Source of the DNA: Dehalococcoidia bacterium
Lineage (GTDB): Bacteria > Chloroflexota > Dehalococcoidia > Dehalococcoidales > UBA3254
Length of the DNA: 6,850 nucleotides
Assembly: GCA_030691835.1 (NCBI GenBank)
Contig: JAUYDO010000289.1
Span: 1 to 6,850 of the forward strand
Reading direction: 5' to 3'
Positions 1 to 6,094 of the stretch are shown piece after piece (position 1 is the stretch's first letter; every line of letters starts with the position of its first letter). The notes beneath the pieces are model-generated. The model saw only the letters and a list, made by a program, of their open reading frames with translations. It did not search any database and was not told where the DNA came from. The position numbers and the translations under genes are program-made.

Positions 1-451
1 TGACCCCAAGCGTAACGACTTCCCGGTCACCCTGCACGACCCATGCAATATTGTAAGACTGATGGGAATCGTCGAGCCGCAGAGAAGGATTCTGCGGCAA
101 ATCTGCCCGCAGTTCAGGGAGATGGAGCCGCACGGCGTAAATAACTACTGCTGTGGCGGCGGCTCAGGCTTCGCCGTTATGTCGCCTATGAATTTCAAGG
201 ACTGGCGCGTCTCCGTGGCGGGCAGGATGAAAATGAAGCAGATTCTTGAAGCGTTCACGGACATCCTCAGCCCTGAGACAAAAAAGTACGTCTGCGCGCC
301 GTGCTCCAACTGCAAGGGTCAGCTAAGAGACCTGCTGGACTACCATAACGCCTGGGAGAAGTACGGTATATTGTATGGCGGGCTGGCTGAATTGATAGTG
401 AATGCCATGCCCGACCTGAAAGAGCCGTTCATCAAATGGGAATGGCGCTAG
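1..451 (+). CDS. Partial DsrK/HdrD-type Fe-S protein, C-terminal CCG domain (5' end outside window)
   Basis: This is the C-terminal part of a heterodisulfide-reductase-related iron-sulfur protein. The frame is open from base 2, so the ATG at 62 is internal: the conserved stretch VTLHDPCN lies upstream of it. The 149 visible residues contain one cysteine-rich (CCG, PF02754-type) domain with a Cys in HDPC, then NYCCGGGSG, then APCSNC. In HdrB/HdrD and DsrK such cysteines bind the catalytic non-cubane or special 4Fe-4S cluster that acts on disulfides. The spacing here is C-X34-CC-X49-C-X2-C; the last interval is about 12 residues longer than in the paralogue at 1370-2911. The ferredoxin-like N-terminal half, if present, is outside the window. 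The tail ends in IKWEWR, with no membrane helix, so the protein is probably cytoplasmic and membrane-associated through a partner. The family call is firm; the exact subunit (DsrK, HdrD, TmcB/HmcF-like) cannot be settled from the fragment. Confidence 0.87.
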   Translation, partial: DPKRNDFPVTLHDPCNIVRLMGIVEPQRRILRQICPQFREMEPHGVNNYCCGGGSGFAVMSPMNFKDWRVSVAGRMKMKQILEAFTDILSPETKKYVCAPCSNCKGQLRDLLDYHNAWEKYGILYGGLAELIVNAMPDLKEPFIKWEWR

Positions 452-530
452 AGGATACTATATGAGGCATCCGCGAAACTCTAATTATAACATTCAAATC
501 GTTTTGCAGAAGCCAATATATTGAGTCCGT

Positions 531-560
531 TTGACACGGTTGATAACGATTCTTTATATT
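531..560 (+). promoter_or_regulatory. Predicted sigma70-type promoter for the dsrMK-like operon
   Basis: A perfect -35 hexamer TTGACA (531-536) is followed after 18 bp by TATATT (555-560, one mismatch to TATAAT); TTATAT at 554-559 gives a 17 bp spacer. It lies in the AT-rich 178 bp gap between the first Fe-S gene and the cytochrome gene and would give a leader of about 60 nt before the ATG at 630. The -35 box is overlapped by a small inverted repeat, CCGT-TTGAC-ACGG (527-539), which could be an operator. I see no convincing terminator for the preceding gene in the gap, so read-through is also possible. Confidence 0.6.
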
Positions 561-629
561 TATATTGAGAAACGGTGGCTAAAAGACAATGCTCTTGCCA
601 ATCATAATTAGCTCTTCGATAGTGAGAAA

Positions 630-1373
630 ATGAACTATCTTTTGTTCTTCATCGAGGGTGTACTGCCCTACATAGCTATCATCGTATTCGTATTGGGCAC
701 AGCTTACCGGCTGTGGCGCTGGCTCGCCACCCCGGTACCGCTCAGGATAACCATGGCACCCGCCAGGATGACCTGGAAGGGTGTGGCTGGCAAAATCACC
801 GCCGAGGTCTTACTGTTCATCAGCCTGCTGAGGAGCGACAGGTTCCTCTGGGTCATCGCCTGGACAATGCACGTATTTGCCATCGTGGTGCTCGTCGGAA
901 CACACTTCTTCGGGGTGATTGAACACGGAATCGACCTCTGGACACCATACACCGTACCCGCCGGTAAAGCCATAATATATGTTGCCGCCAGCTTCGCCTT
1001 CCCGCTGATAATTACCTTGCTGGTATTACTCTTCAAACGAATACTTACCAGGGATATACGCAGGATAAGTATCCCCACCGACTATGTAGCCATTGGACTT
1101 GTCCTGGCTCATGTTATGAATGGCACCTACATGAGCTTCTTCATGGAGGTCGATATGGCTGAGGTGATGAAGTGGGGACTGGGACTGATGACCCTTCAGC
1201 CTCACGTTGTGGAGGGGAGCTGGCTCTTTGCCCTGCACACCGCCACTGCCTTCTCCCTGTTCATATACTTCCCATTCAGCAAGCTATTTCACCCGCTGGG
1301 GCAAATTACCAACCGCTGGACGATGACTCAGAAAGAAGAGAAGCTGATAGCCGGGGGAAGCGTGGTAAAATGA
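630..1373 (+). CDS. dsrM: DsrM/NarI-like membrane cytochrome b subunit (nitrate reductase gamma family)
   Basis: A 247-residue integral membrane protein with five hydrophobic segments at roughly residues 6-26, 73-93, 113-135, 150-170 and 198-216. This is the topology of the NarI/DsrM/HdrE family (PF02665-type), which binds two b hemes and passes electrons between menaquinone and a cytoplasmic Fe-S partner. Candidate heme-ligand histidines are H81 and H92 in helix 2 and H203 and H221 at helix 5. The 18-residue H203-H221 spacing equals that of E. coli NarI H187/H205, and H81/H92 is close to NarI H56/H66 (numbers recalled from the literature). The stop overlaps the start of the next gene (ATGA, 1370-1373), indicating translational coupling with the DsrK-like subunit. 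The start is preceded only by a weak ribosome site (GTGAG, 622-626). At 247 residues it is nearer NarI in size than many DsrM proteins. The symbol means DsrM-like; a role in sulfite reduction is not shown, because no dsrAB is in view. Confidence 0.85.
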   Translation: MNYLLFFIEGVLPYIAIIVFVLGTAYRLWRWLATPVPLRITMAPARMTWKGVAGKITAEVLLFISLLRSDRFLWVIAWTMHVFAIVVLVGTHFFGVIEHGIDLWTPYTVPAGKAIIYVAASFAFPLIITLLVLLFKRILTRDIRRISIPTDYVAIGLVLAHVMNGTYMSFFMEVDMAEVMKWGLGLMTLQPHVVEGSWLFALHTATAFSLFIYFPFSKLFHPLGQITNRWTMTQKEEKLIAGGSVVK

Positions 1374-2911
1374 CACCCTATAAATTGACCGAAGCTGAAC
1401 AAAAGCATCTGGACGAGAAGATTCGCCGTCTTGTCACCCCGCCTAACAAGGCTGAATACGACCGCAAGGGGATACCGGCGGTAAGTGAAGCCGACCGTTT
1501 GAAATATCATTTGACTCCCACCGAAGAGATAGAGCTGGTGCGGAACATGGTGGAGAAAGCGGTGCGGAAGTCCGTAGACCAGCCGTTTGCGGCGAAGGCG
1601 CAGGACCTGGCGCTCATCGGCACTCCTGAGCCCGTTGCCCCGGAGCAGAGACCCGGGATGGCTGTTGACCTGCTCGGCGAGATGAGGCATAAATTCCGGT
1701 CACTGCTCCTGTCCCTGGACGTCTGTACTAAATGCGGCGCCTGCGTGGAAACGTGTCAAACGTACCTCGGCACCGGCGACCCGAACAACAGCCCTGCAGG
1801 CAGGGTCGACCTCATGCGCAGGGTCTATAGAAGGTATTTTACATGGGCAGGTCGGACCTTTGGCAAGTTCGCCGGTGGCAAAGACATCGACCGGGAAACT
1901 ATAGACCTGTGGTACCGCTATTTCTACCAGTGCAATGAGTGCCGGCGCTGTGCCGTATTCTGCCCGTTTGGAATTGATACCTGCGAGGTCACCATGCTGG
2001 GAAGGCAAATCCTGACCAAAATGGGAATGGTGCCCAGCTTTATAGTGTCGGTGGCTAAGGGCATGCACAAGTGGGGCAATAATATGGGCATACCCCCGCC
2101 GGCACTCCTTGACACCTGCCGCTTCCTCGAAGAGGAGATGAAAGAGGAGACGGGCAAAAATATCCCGATACCGGTCGACCAGGAAGGTGCTGAAGTATTA
2201 TTTAACCCGTCATCATCCGAGCTTTTTGTTACCAATGACAGCCTGGAGGGGGCGGCAAAGATGTTCTATGCCGCCGGCACAAGCTGGACATTGAGCAGTA
2301 AAATTATCGAGACCGCCAACTTCGGACTGTTCTTTGACCATGGGGTCATGAAGGAGCATAATAACAGGTTATTTGAGGAAGCCCGGCGGCTCAGGGTCAA
2401 GCGGATAGTCGCCGGAGAGTGCGGGCACGGCTGGCGGACATGGAAGATGTTCACCTCCCAGCTAACCGGAAACATGCCATACCGCCTGACACATATCCAG
2501 GACGAGACTCTCGACTACATCAAAGACAAGAGAATAAAGCTTGACCCCTCTGCTAATCCGCTGCCTGTCACTCTCCATGACCCGTGCAACATGGCGAGAG
2601 CCGCCGGCTACATTGAACAGCCGCGCCAGATTATTAAAGCGGTCTGTGAGGACTTCAGGGAGATGTGGCCCCACGGTGACAGGAACTTTTGCTGTGGCGG
2701 CTCTTCAGGTCTGCTGATGGACGAGTACATGGACTTGAGAATGAAGTTCTCCAGGCCGAAGGCGGAGCAGGTTAAGGCTACCGGGGCGCTGGTCCTCGTT
2801 GCTCCGTGCGCTATTTGCAAAGCCCAGTTGCCTTATACAATGGCGTACTGGCGCACCGGGGCTACGGTGCACGGTCTCATTGACATGGTAGGTTACGCGC
2901 TAGTCCTTTAG
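1370..2911 (+). CDS. dsrK: DsrK-like iron-sulfur protein (HdrD-type disulfide reductase subunit)
   Basis: A 513-residue soluble protein read from the ATG at 1370, which overlaps the stop of the cytochrome gene and has GGGGGAAG (1353-1360) as ribosome site. The frame is open upstream to an ATG at 1172, but that stretch lies over the cytochrome gene and is not family-like. Two ferredoxin motifs are visible: C119-X2-C122-X2-C125-X3-C129, and C188-X2-C191-X2-C194-X3-C198 followed by Pro. The second sits in a stretch (YQCNECRRCAVFCPFGIDT) very typical of DsrK. Residues 277-360 (FNPSS, SWTLSS, ANFGLFF, GECGHGWR) match the degenerate first cysteine-rich domain of DsrK, keeping C351. The C-terminal CCG domain has C406, C441-C442, C480 and C483 (C-X34-CC-X37-C-X2-C), ligands of the catalytic Fe-S cluster. 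Expected role: take electrons from the cytochrome b partner, or give them to it, at a disulfide or trisulfide substrate on the cytoplasmic face. No DsrJ, DsrO or DsrP follows, as in two-subunit DsrMK modules. The natural substrate is unknown. Confidence 0.9.
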   Translation: MTPYKLTEAEQKHLDEKIRRLVTPPNKAEYDRKGIPAVSEADRLKYHLTPTEEIELVRNMVEKAVRKSVDQPFAAKAQDLALIGTPEPVAPEQRPGMAVDLLGEMRHKFRSLLLSLDVCTKCGACVETCQTYLGTGDPNNSPAGRVDLMRRVYRRYFTWAGRTFGKFAGGKDIDRETIDLWYRYFYQCNECRRCAVFCPFGIDTCEVTMLGRQILTKMGMVPSFIVSVAKGMHKWGNNMGIPPPALLDTCRFLEEEMKEETGKNIPIPVDQEGAEVLFNPSSSELFVTNDSLEGAAKMFYAAGTSWTLSSKIIETANFGLFFDHGVMKEHNNRLFEEARRLRVKRIVAGECGHGWRTWKMFTSQLTGNMPYRLTHIQDETLDYIKDKRIKLDPSANPLPVTLHDPCNMARAAGYIEQPRQIIKAVCEDFREMWPHGDRNFCCGGSSGLLMDEYMDLRMKFSRPKAEQVKATGALVLVAPCAICKAQLPYTMAYWRTGATVHGLIDMVGYALVL

Positions 2912-2928
2912 GAGTAAAAACCGCCGTA

Positions 2929-3621
2929 CTACATCCATATCTCCACCCGGTGGAAAGCCTCAGCGAGTTTGAAACTGCTTCCCCGGGCGCTATCGGTAGC
3001 CCTCTGCCTTACCCGTTGCTCCACCTCGGAGAACCGGTGACCGAGCTGGCTCCTATGGCAGCGCAGAGCGGCTAGCTTAATGTCAAAAACGTCGGCTATA
3101 TCTGTCCAGTGATTGGGGTCTTCCGTGCCCCAGCACCAGACCTCCTTAACGCTGTGAGGCTTCAGTCCCTCGGCAAAAAGGTCAGGATAAGCCAGGTGGT
3201 CCCTGGCGTAAGGATAAACGGCATCCAGGGTGACCTGACCGCAGATACGGTGGTCGCGGTGCCATATATAGCGCCGGTAAGGGTCGGGCGTCGCTACGAT
3301 ATCAGGCTTGAATGTCCGTATCCAACGCACGACCTCTTTTCTGAACTCGGACGAGTCCTCCAGCCCCTGGTCAGGATAGCCCAGAAAGACCACCTCTCTT
3401 ACCCCCAGGAGCTTAGCCGCTTCCCTTTGTTCCTGCTCCCGCATTTTTGCCAGCTCCTCTGTCGTCAGCTTGAGGTCGCTGGTGCCTTTGTTACCGTTGG
3501 TGCATATTACGTAGGCAACGTTTTTGCCCTCGCGCGCCCACTTGGCTACGGTGCCGGAGATACCGAACTCGGCATCATCGGTATGCGGCGCTACAATCAA
3601 TATATGAGCCTTTTTGGTCAT
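2929..3621 (-). CDS. LmbE/PIG-L family zinc-dependent N-deacetylase (MshB/BshB-like)
   Basis: A 230-residue cytoplasmic protein of the LmbE/PIG-L fold (PF02585-type), whose members remove the acetyl group from GlcNAc-containing (pseudo)disaccharides. The N-terminal signature APHTDDAEFG supplies H13, D15 and D16; a second signature HRDH supplies H121 and H124. By analogy with mycobacterial MshB, H13, D16 and H124 would bind zinc, D15 would be the general base and H121 would stabilise the transition state. The length is closer to bacillithiol BshB-type enzymes (about 230-240) than to MshB (about 300). It is the last gene of a three-gene minus-strand set, 17 bp after the glycosyltransferase stop, with a strong AAGGAG site. 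Its 3' end faces the dsrK-like gene with only 17 bp between them and no obvious terminator. The substrate is inferred only from the MshA-like neighbour; a cell-surface glycan or glycolipid deacetylase is the main alternative. Confidence 0.92.
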   Translation of the reverse strand: MTKKAHILIVAPHTDDAEFGISGTVAKWAREGKNVAYVICTNGNKGTSDLKLTTEELAKMREQEQREAAKLLGVREVVFLGYPDQGLEDSSEFRKEVVRWIRTFKPDIVATPDPYRRYIWHRDHRICGQVTLDAVYPYARDHLAYPDLFAEGLKPHSVKEVWCWGTEDPNHWTDIADVFDIKLAALRCHRSQLGHRFSEVEQRVRQRATDSARGSSFKLAEAFHRVEIWM

Positions 3622-3626
3622 TACTT

Positions 3627-3632
3627 CTCCTT
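3627..3632 (-). promoter_or_regulatory. Strong Shine-Dalgarno site for the LmbE-like gene
   Basis: AAGGAG on the minus strand, five bases before the ATG at 3621, inside the 17 bp gap after the glycosyltransferase stop. It fixes the start codon and suggests independent, efficient initiation of the deacetylase within the operon. Confidence 0.75.
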
Positions 3633-3638
3633 ACAAAG

Positions 3639-4847
3639 TTAAGCAACCAGGACTTCTTCAAACACTTCGGTGAGCGCCTGTGCTACGTTTGACCAGCAGA
3701 AACGCGTTACCGAAGCACGAACAGCTTTAACTGAGGTCATACCAGGGCTGGAAAGTACCATACCAATCTTATCTGCTAACTCAAGCGGTGTGTTCTTCTG
3801 CACAACATAACCGGACTCACCCTGGCGTATAATATTTCTCAGGTCGCCGACATCCGTGGCTACCACCGGAGTGCCGCAGGCGAGCGACTCAAGAGCCACC
3901 AGTCCGAAGCTCTCGTAGTAAGAAGGGACCACGCATACATCGGCGGCATTGTAGAACAGGGGCATACTCTCATAATCGACCAGACCAGAGAAGGTCACCG
4001 AACCGTCGATATCCAGGTCGGTGCTGAGCACCTTCAAACGCTTTATCGTACGCTGGCTATAGCCGTCACCACCTACTATAACCAGCCTCGGCTTGACGCC
4101 GTTGCGCAGGTGCGGCATGGTCCTCAGCAGATTGTCAATCCCCTTGAGCACTTCAATTCTGCCCACGAAAAGGACGACCTTCTCATCGCTGAAACCCAAC
4201 TGTCGCTTCGCTACCAGCTTGTCGGCAGGCTTAAACAGCTCCAGGTTCACACCGCAGGGAATTACCCTGATTCTATCCTCGGGCGCACCGTAGTGCTGAA
4301 CGAGCCTGTCTTTTTCGTTGCGGGTAGCGGCGATTACTCGCTGACAGCTTCTGGCTAGCTCGCCCTCCGCCTCGATACGGAGCTCTGGCTCATCCTCACC
4401 TATGCCCAGGGCGTTTTTAACGGCTCCCAATGTGTGGAACATGAGAATTTGCGGCACTCTCCACCAGTACTGCAGTGTCTGCCCCAGAACACCGGAGAGC
4501 CAGTAGTGGCTGAAGATGAGGTCATACCGTACGCCCTCACGTTTTCTGAAGTTCTCAACACCACAGGCTAAGTCAGGTAAATAGGAGTACACGAGAAGTT
4601 TATCCACGTTTTTATTCGCGCCCGCCCTCAGATGAATGAGCCGGACGCCCGGCGCTAAATCAGCAACCTCGCCCTGTTTGCGGTCGTAAGCGCGGGTAAA
4701 TATATCGACCAGAATCCCGCGCTTCGCCAGCTCCGGCGCAACCTCGCGGATATACGTGCTCATACCGCCGGTATCCCTGGTCCCGGGCTTGCCCAGCGGC
4801 GAGCTGTGCACGCTCAGCACCGCTATTCTTAGACTGTCTATTACCAT
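3639..4847 (-). CDS. GT4 family glycosyltransferase, MshA-like (inositol-phosphate GlcNAc transferase type)
   Basis: A 402-residue retaining GT-B glycosyltransferase. The N-terminal acceptor domain begins with HSSPLGKPGT then DTGGMSTYI (G27-G28-M29), and has SHYWLSG (113-119) and FHTLGAVKN (137-145), all close to actinobacterial MshA. The C-terminal donor domain has FVGR (227-230), K235, and the E-X7-E motif E312/E320 in YESFGLVALE, which binds the nucleotide-sugar. Aligned by eye with remembered C. glutamicum MshA, the inositol-phosphate-binding residues K78, Y110, T134 and R154 correspond to K83, Y115, T139 and R157 here. That predicts a phosphorylated polyol or sugar acceptor; MshA uses UDP-GlcNAc and inositol-3-phosphate. 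Sucrose-phosphate-synthase-like GT4 enzymes share part of this signature, so the acceptor is not proven. The start at 4847 is supported by a purine-rich GAAGAGAG just upstream. The GNAT stop is 7 bp away and the LmbE gene follows by 17 bp, giving an operon. No signal peptide or membrane helix is evident. Confidence 0.9.
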   Translation of the reverse strand: MVIDSLRIAVLSVHSSPLGKPGTRDTGGMSTYIREVAPELAKRGILVDIFTRAYDRKQGEVADLAPGVRLIHLRAGANKNVDKLLVYSYLPDLACGVENFRKREGVRYDLIFSHYWLSGVLGQTLQYWWRVPQILMFHTLGAVKNALGIGEDEPELRIEAEGELARSCQRVIAATRNEKDRLVQHYGAPEDRIRVIPCGVNLELFKPADKLVAKRQLGFSDEKVVLFVGRIEVLKGIDNLLRTMPHLRNGVKPRLVIVGGDGYSQRTIKRLKVLSTDLDIDGSVTFSGLVDYESMPLFYNAADVCVVPSYYESFGLVALESLACGTPVVATDVGDLRNIIRQGESGYVVQKNTPLELADKIGMVLSSPGMTSVKAVRASVTRFCWSNVAQALTEVFEEVLVA

Positions 4848-4854
4848 TCTCTCT

Positions 4855-5841
4855 TCAACTCAGAGTAATCTGACAGCGGTACAGGGGAATCTCCTTGCCA
4901 CCCAGATAGTATTTATAAGATTCCGCCCCTTTCAGAAAATCGAACTTCTTTCTTCCTGTGCTGATGGCATGCTTGATACAAAGGACTTTTGAAATCAAGC
5001 CGACACTCAACGAGCTATAGTCAGGGTTATAGCCACTGTTATAAAGATAAATACAGTCGTTGTAATCGAAGTACATGACCATGGCGGCTGGCTGACCGTT
5101 CAGTCCAAGTACGCCCAGCTTGAGCACTCCGGCGCCCGCCATAGCATCGACCATAGACCTGAAAAAGGACTCCATCTGCGGTGTCATGAACTCCGCTTTG
5201 TCCTGGCGGGAAATAGAAAATAGCTTCAAAAAAGTGTCCATGGCAGTCCGGACTTCGTCCCTGCCTTTCACAACACTATAACTGACGTTATTTCCGGACT
5301 TATCAAGTTTGCCGAGTTTACGTTTGATTTCGTGCCTTTGTTTTCCATCAAGCATCGCCAGGTACTCTTCCCAGCCAGCCGGCAGGTCCATATCTACCGA
5401 AACATCCTCCAGCAGGCAAAGCTCGCCTCTGTAGCCGCGCTCTTCCGCCAGGGGTAAAAGTATAGCATGTGCCGCTGAGTCCGGGCGCAGTGGCGCTAAC
5501 ACGAGCCTCTTCACACCTTTCTTTTCCAGGTCATCCAGCAATGCGCCAAAGAATTCCTTTTCCACTCCCTCCGCGACTACGAAATCCAGATAGTCACAGA
5601 CTTCGGTACTGCCGATAATGGACGCGGTGCCATCACTAATGTGAAGAGGAGCGATGCCCAGTATTTTTTCATCCCGGCGCACGACGATAAGGTATTTTTC
5701 TGCTCCAGCGCCGAAGCTTCCCCACCAGACTTCAAGCCAGTCGGGTAAAGTGAAAACCAGTTGCCACCTCAGATTGTTGGTGGGGTCTGAATAGTAAGCG
5801 GCAAGGCTGTCGAAGCTCTCCTGTGTCACTGTATAGCTCAT
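4855..5841 (-). CDS. GNAT-fold protein of the CelD/FemAB-like type (Acetyltransf_6)
   Basis: A 328-residue protein with the features of the CelD/BcsL-type GNAT family (PF13480), related to the FemAB/FemX fold. Visible are a basic helix GKQRHEIKRKLGKL (166-179), a hydrophobic core strand region with APLH and QPAAMVMYF (about 250-258), YLYNSGYNPDYSSLSVG (265-281), and the typical tail DFLKGAESYKYYLG (301-314). Members transfer acyl or aminoacyl groups to sugars, lipids or peptides, usually in cell-envelope or small-molecule pathways; the substrate here is unknown. It is the first gene of the set with the MshA-like transferase (7 bp downstream) and the LmbE deacetylase. An N-acylation of the deacetylated amino sugar, or addition of an amino acid to it, would fit the context but is inference. 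The ATG at 5841 has no clear Shine-Dalgarno sequence (leader only about 30 nt), which may mean weak or unusual initiation. No signal peptide or membrane helix is seen. Confidence 0.8.
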   Translation of the reverse strand: MSYTVTQESFDSLAAYYSDPTNNLRWQLVFTLPDWLEVWWGSFGAGAEKYLIVVRRDEKILGIAPLHISDGTASIIGSTEVCDYLDFVVAEGVEKEFFGALLDDLEKKGVKRLVLAPLRPDSAAHAILLPLAEERGYRGELCLLEDVSVDMDLPAGWEEYLAMLDGKQRHEIKRKLGKLDKSGNNVSYSVVKGRDEVRTAMDTFLKLFSISRQDKAEFMTPQMESFFRSMVDAMAGAGVLKLGVLGLNGQPAAMVMYFDYNDCIYLYNSGYNPDYSSLSVGLISKVLCIKHAISTGRKKFDFLKGAESYKYYLGGKEIPLYRCQITLS

Positions 5842-5864
5842 TAAACAATTTAGCTCGATTTCTT

Positions 5865-5892
5865 ATTCTATCACAGATTATATCACGGTCAG
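5865..5892 (-). promoter_or_regulatory. Predicted extended -10 promoter(s) of the GNAT-GT4-LmbE operon
   Basis: On the minus strand, TGATATAAT (5877-5885) is a perfect extended -10 element (TGnTATAAT), with no good -35 at the right distance. Twelve bases downstream is a near copy, TGATAGAAT (5865-5873), which has a fair -35, CTGACC (5887-5892), 16 bp upstream of its hexamer. Either would start transcription about 20-30 nt before the ATG at 5841. The placement, just upstream of the first gene of the operon and downstream of the hairpin cluster, supports a separate transcription unit. Confidence 0.6.
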
Positions 5893-5925
5893 TCCGCGGA
5901 ATTGAGTTTAACGAGGAGAAGCTGT

Positions 5926-6029
5926 AGGGTGGGTGTCCGCCTGAGGCGGACGATTTTATCGGGGCGTAACCCACCGCTCCGCCTCAGGCGGATTCAAAAT
6001 GGTGGGTTGCGCTTCGCTCCACCCACCCT
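5926..6029. repeat. Nested GC-rich inverted repeats (REP/MITE-like intergenic element)
   Basis: About 104 bp between the moxR-like and GNAT genes is built from inverted repeats. The outer arms are AGGGTGGGT (5926-5934) and ACCCACCCT (6021-6029), perfectly complementary. Inside are a 17 bp palindrome GTCCGCCTGAGGCGGAC (5935-5951) and a 15 bp copy TCCGCCTCAGGCGGA (5978-5992), whose central base is complementary, making it an inverted copy. A second nested pair is AACCCACC (5968-5975) with GGTGGGTT (6001-6008). The arms can therefore pair in more than one way. The GGTGGGTT...ACCCACC hairpin with a GCG-CTT-CGC tip resembles repetitive extragenic palindromes found in many bacterial genomes. There is no coding capacity for a transposase, so any mobility would have to be supplied in trans. 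Confidence 0.8.
5996..6027 (-). terminator. Possible intrinsic terminator of the moxR-like transcript
   Basis: Read on the minus strand, downstream of the moxR stop: GGTGGGT pairs with ACCCACC (7 bp), enclosing a second short stem GCG/CGC with an AAG loop, and the hairpin is followed within two bases by TTTT (5996-5999). The T run is short, and the hairpin is part of the larger repeat element, so termination may be incidental. It lies about 70 bp after the moxR stop and upstream of the GNAT promoter, where a terminator would be expected. Confidence 0.45.
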
Positions 6030-6094
6030 GCGGTTATTTTCTACAAGGACAAGATATTCAAGGAAACCAGGACCTGTCGAAATTCCCGTGTATT

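Noticed and set aside
62..451. ATG at 62 as the true start of the first gene
   Set aside because: The frame continues upstream to the window edge and encodes the conserved VTLHDPCN motif that carries the first CCG cysteine.
1172..1369. N-terminal extension of the DsrK-like protein from an upstream ATG
   Set aside because: The extension overlaps the cytochrome gene by about 200 bp and has low-quality sequence; the ATGA overlap start at 1370, with a purine-rich ribosome site, fits the family.
2912..2928. Terminator between the convergent dsrK-like and LmbE-like genes
   Set aside because: The 17 bp gap and its flanks show no stem with a T run on either strand; ends probably overlap or depend on Rho.
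3109..3642. Plus-strand open frame of 177 codons
   Set aside because: It is antisense to the LmbE-like gene, which has full catalytic motifs and a strong ribosome site; the plus frame has no motifs.
5926..6029. CRISPR array or insertion sequence in the repeat-rich gap
   Set aside because: There are no regularly spaced direct repeats with unique spacers and no transposase frame; the pattern is of nested inverted repeats.
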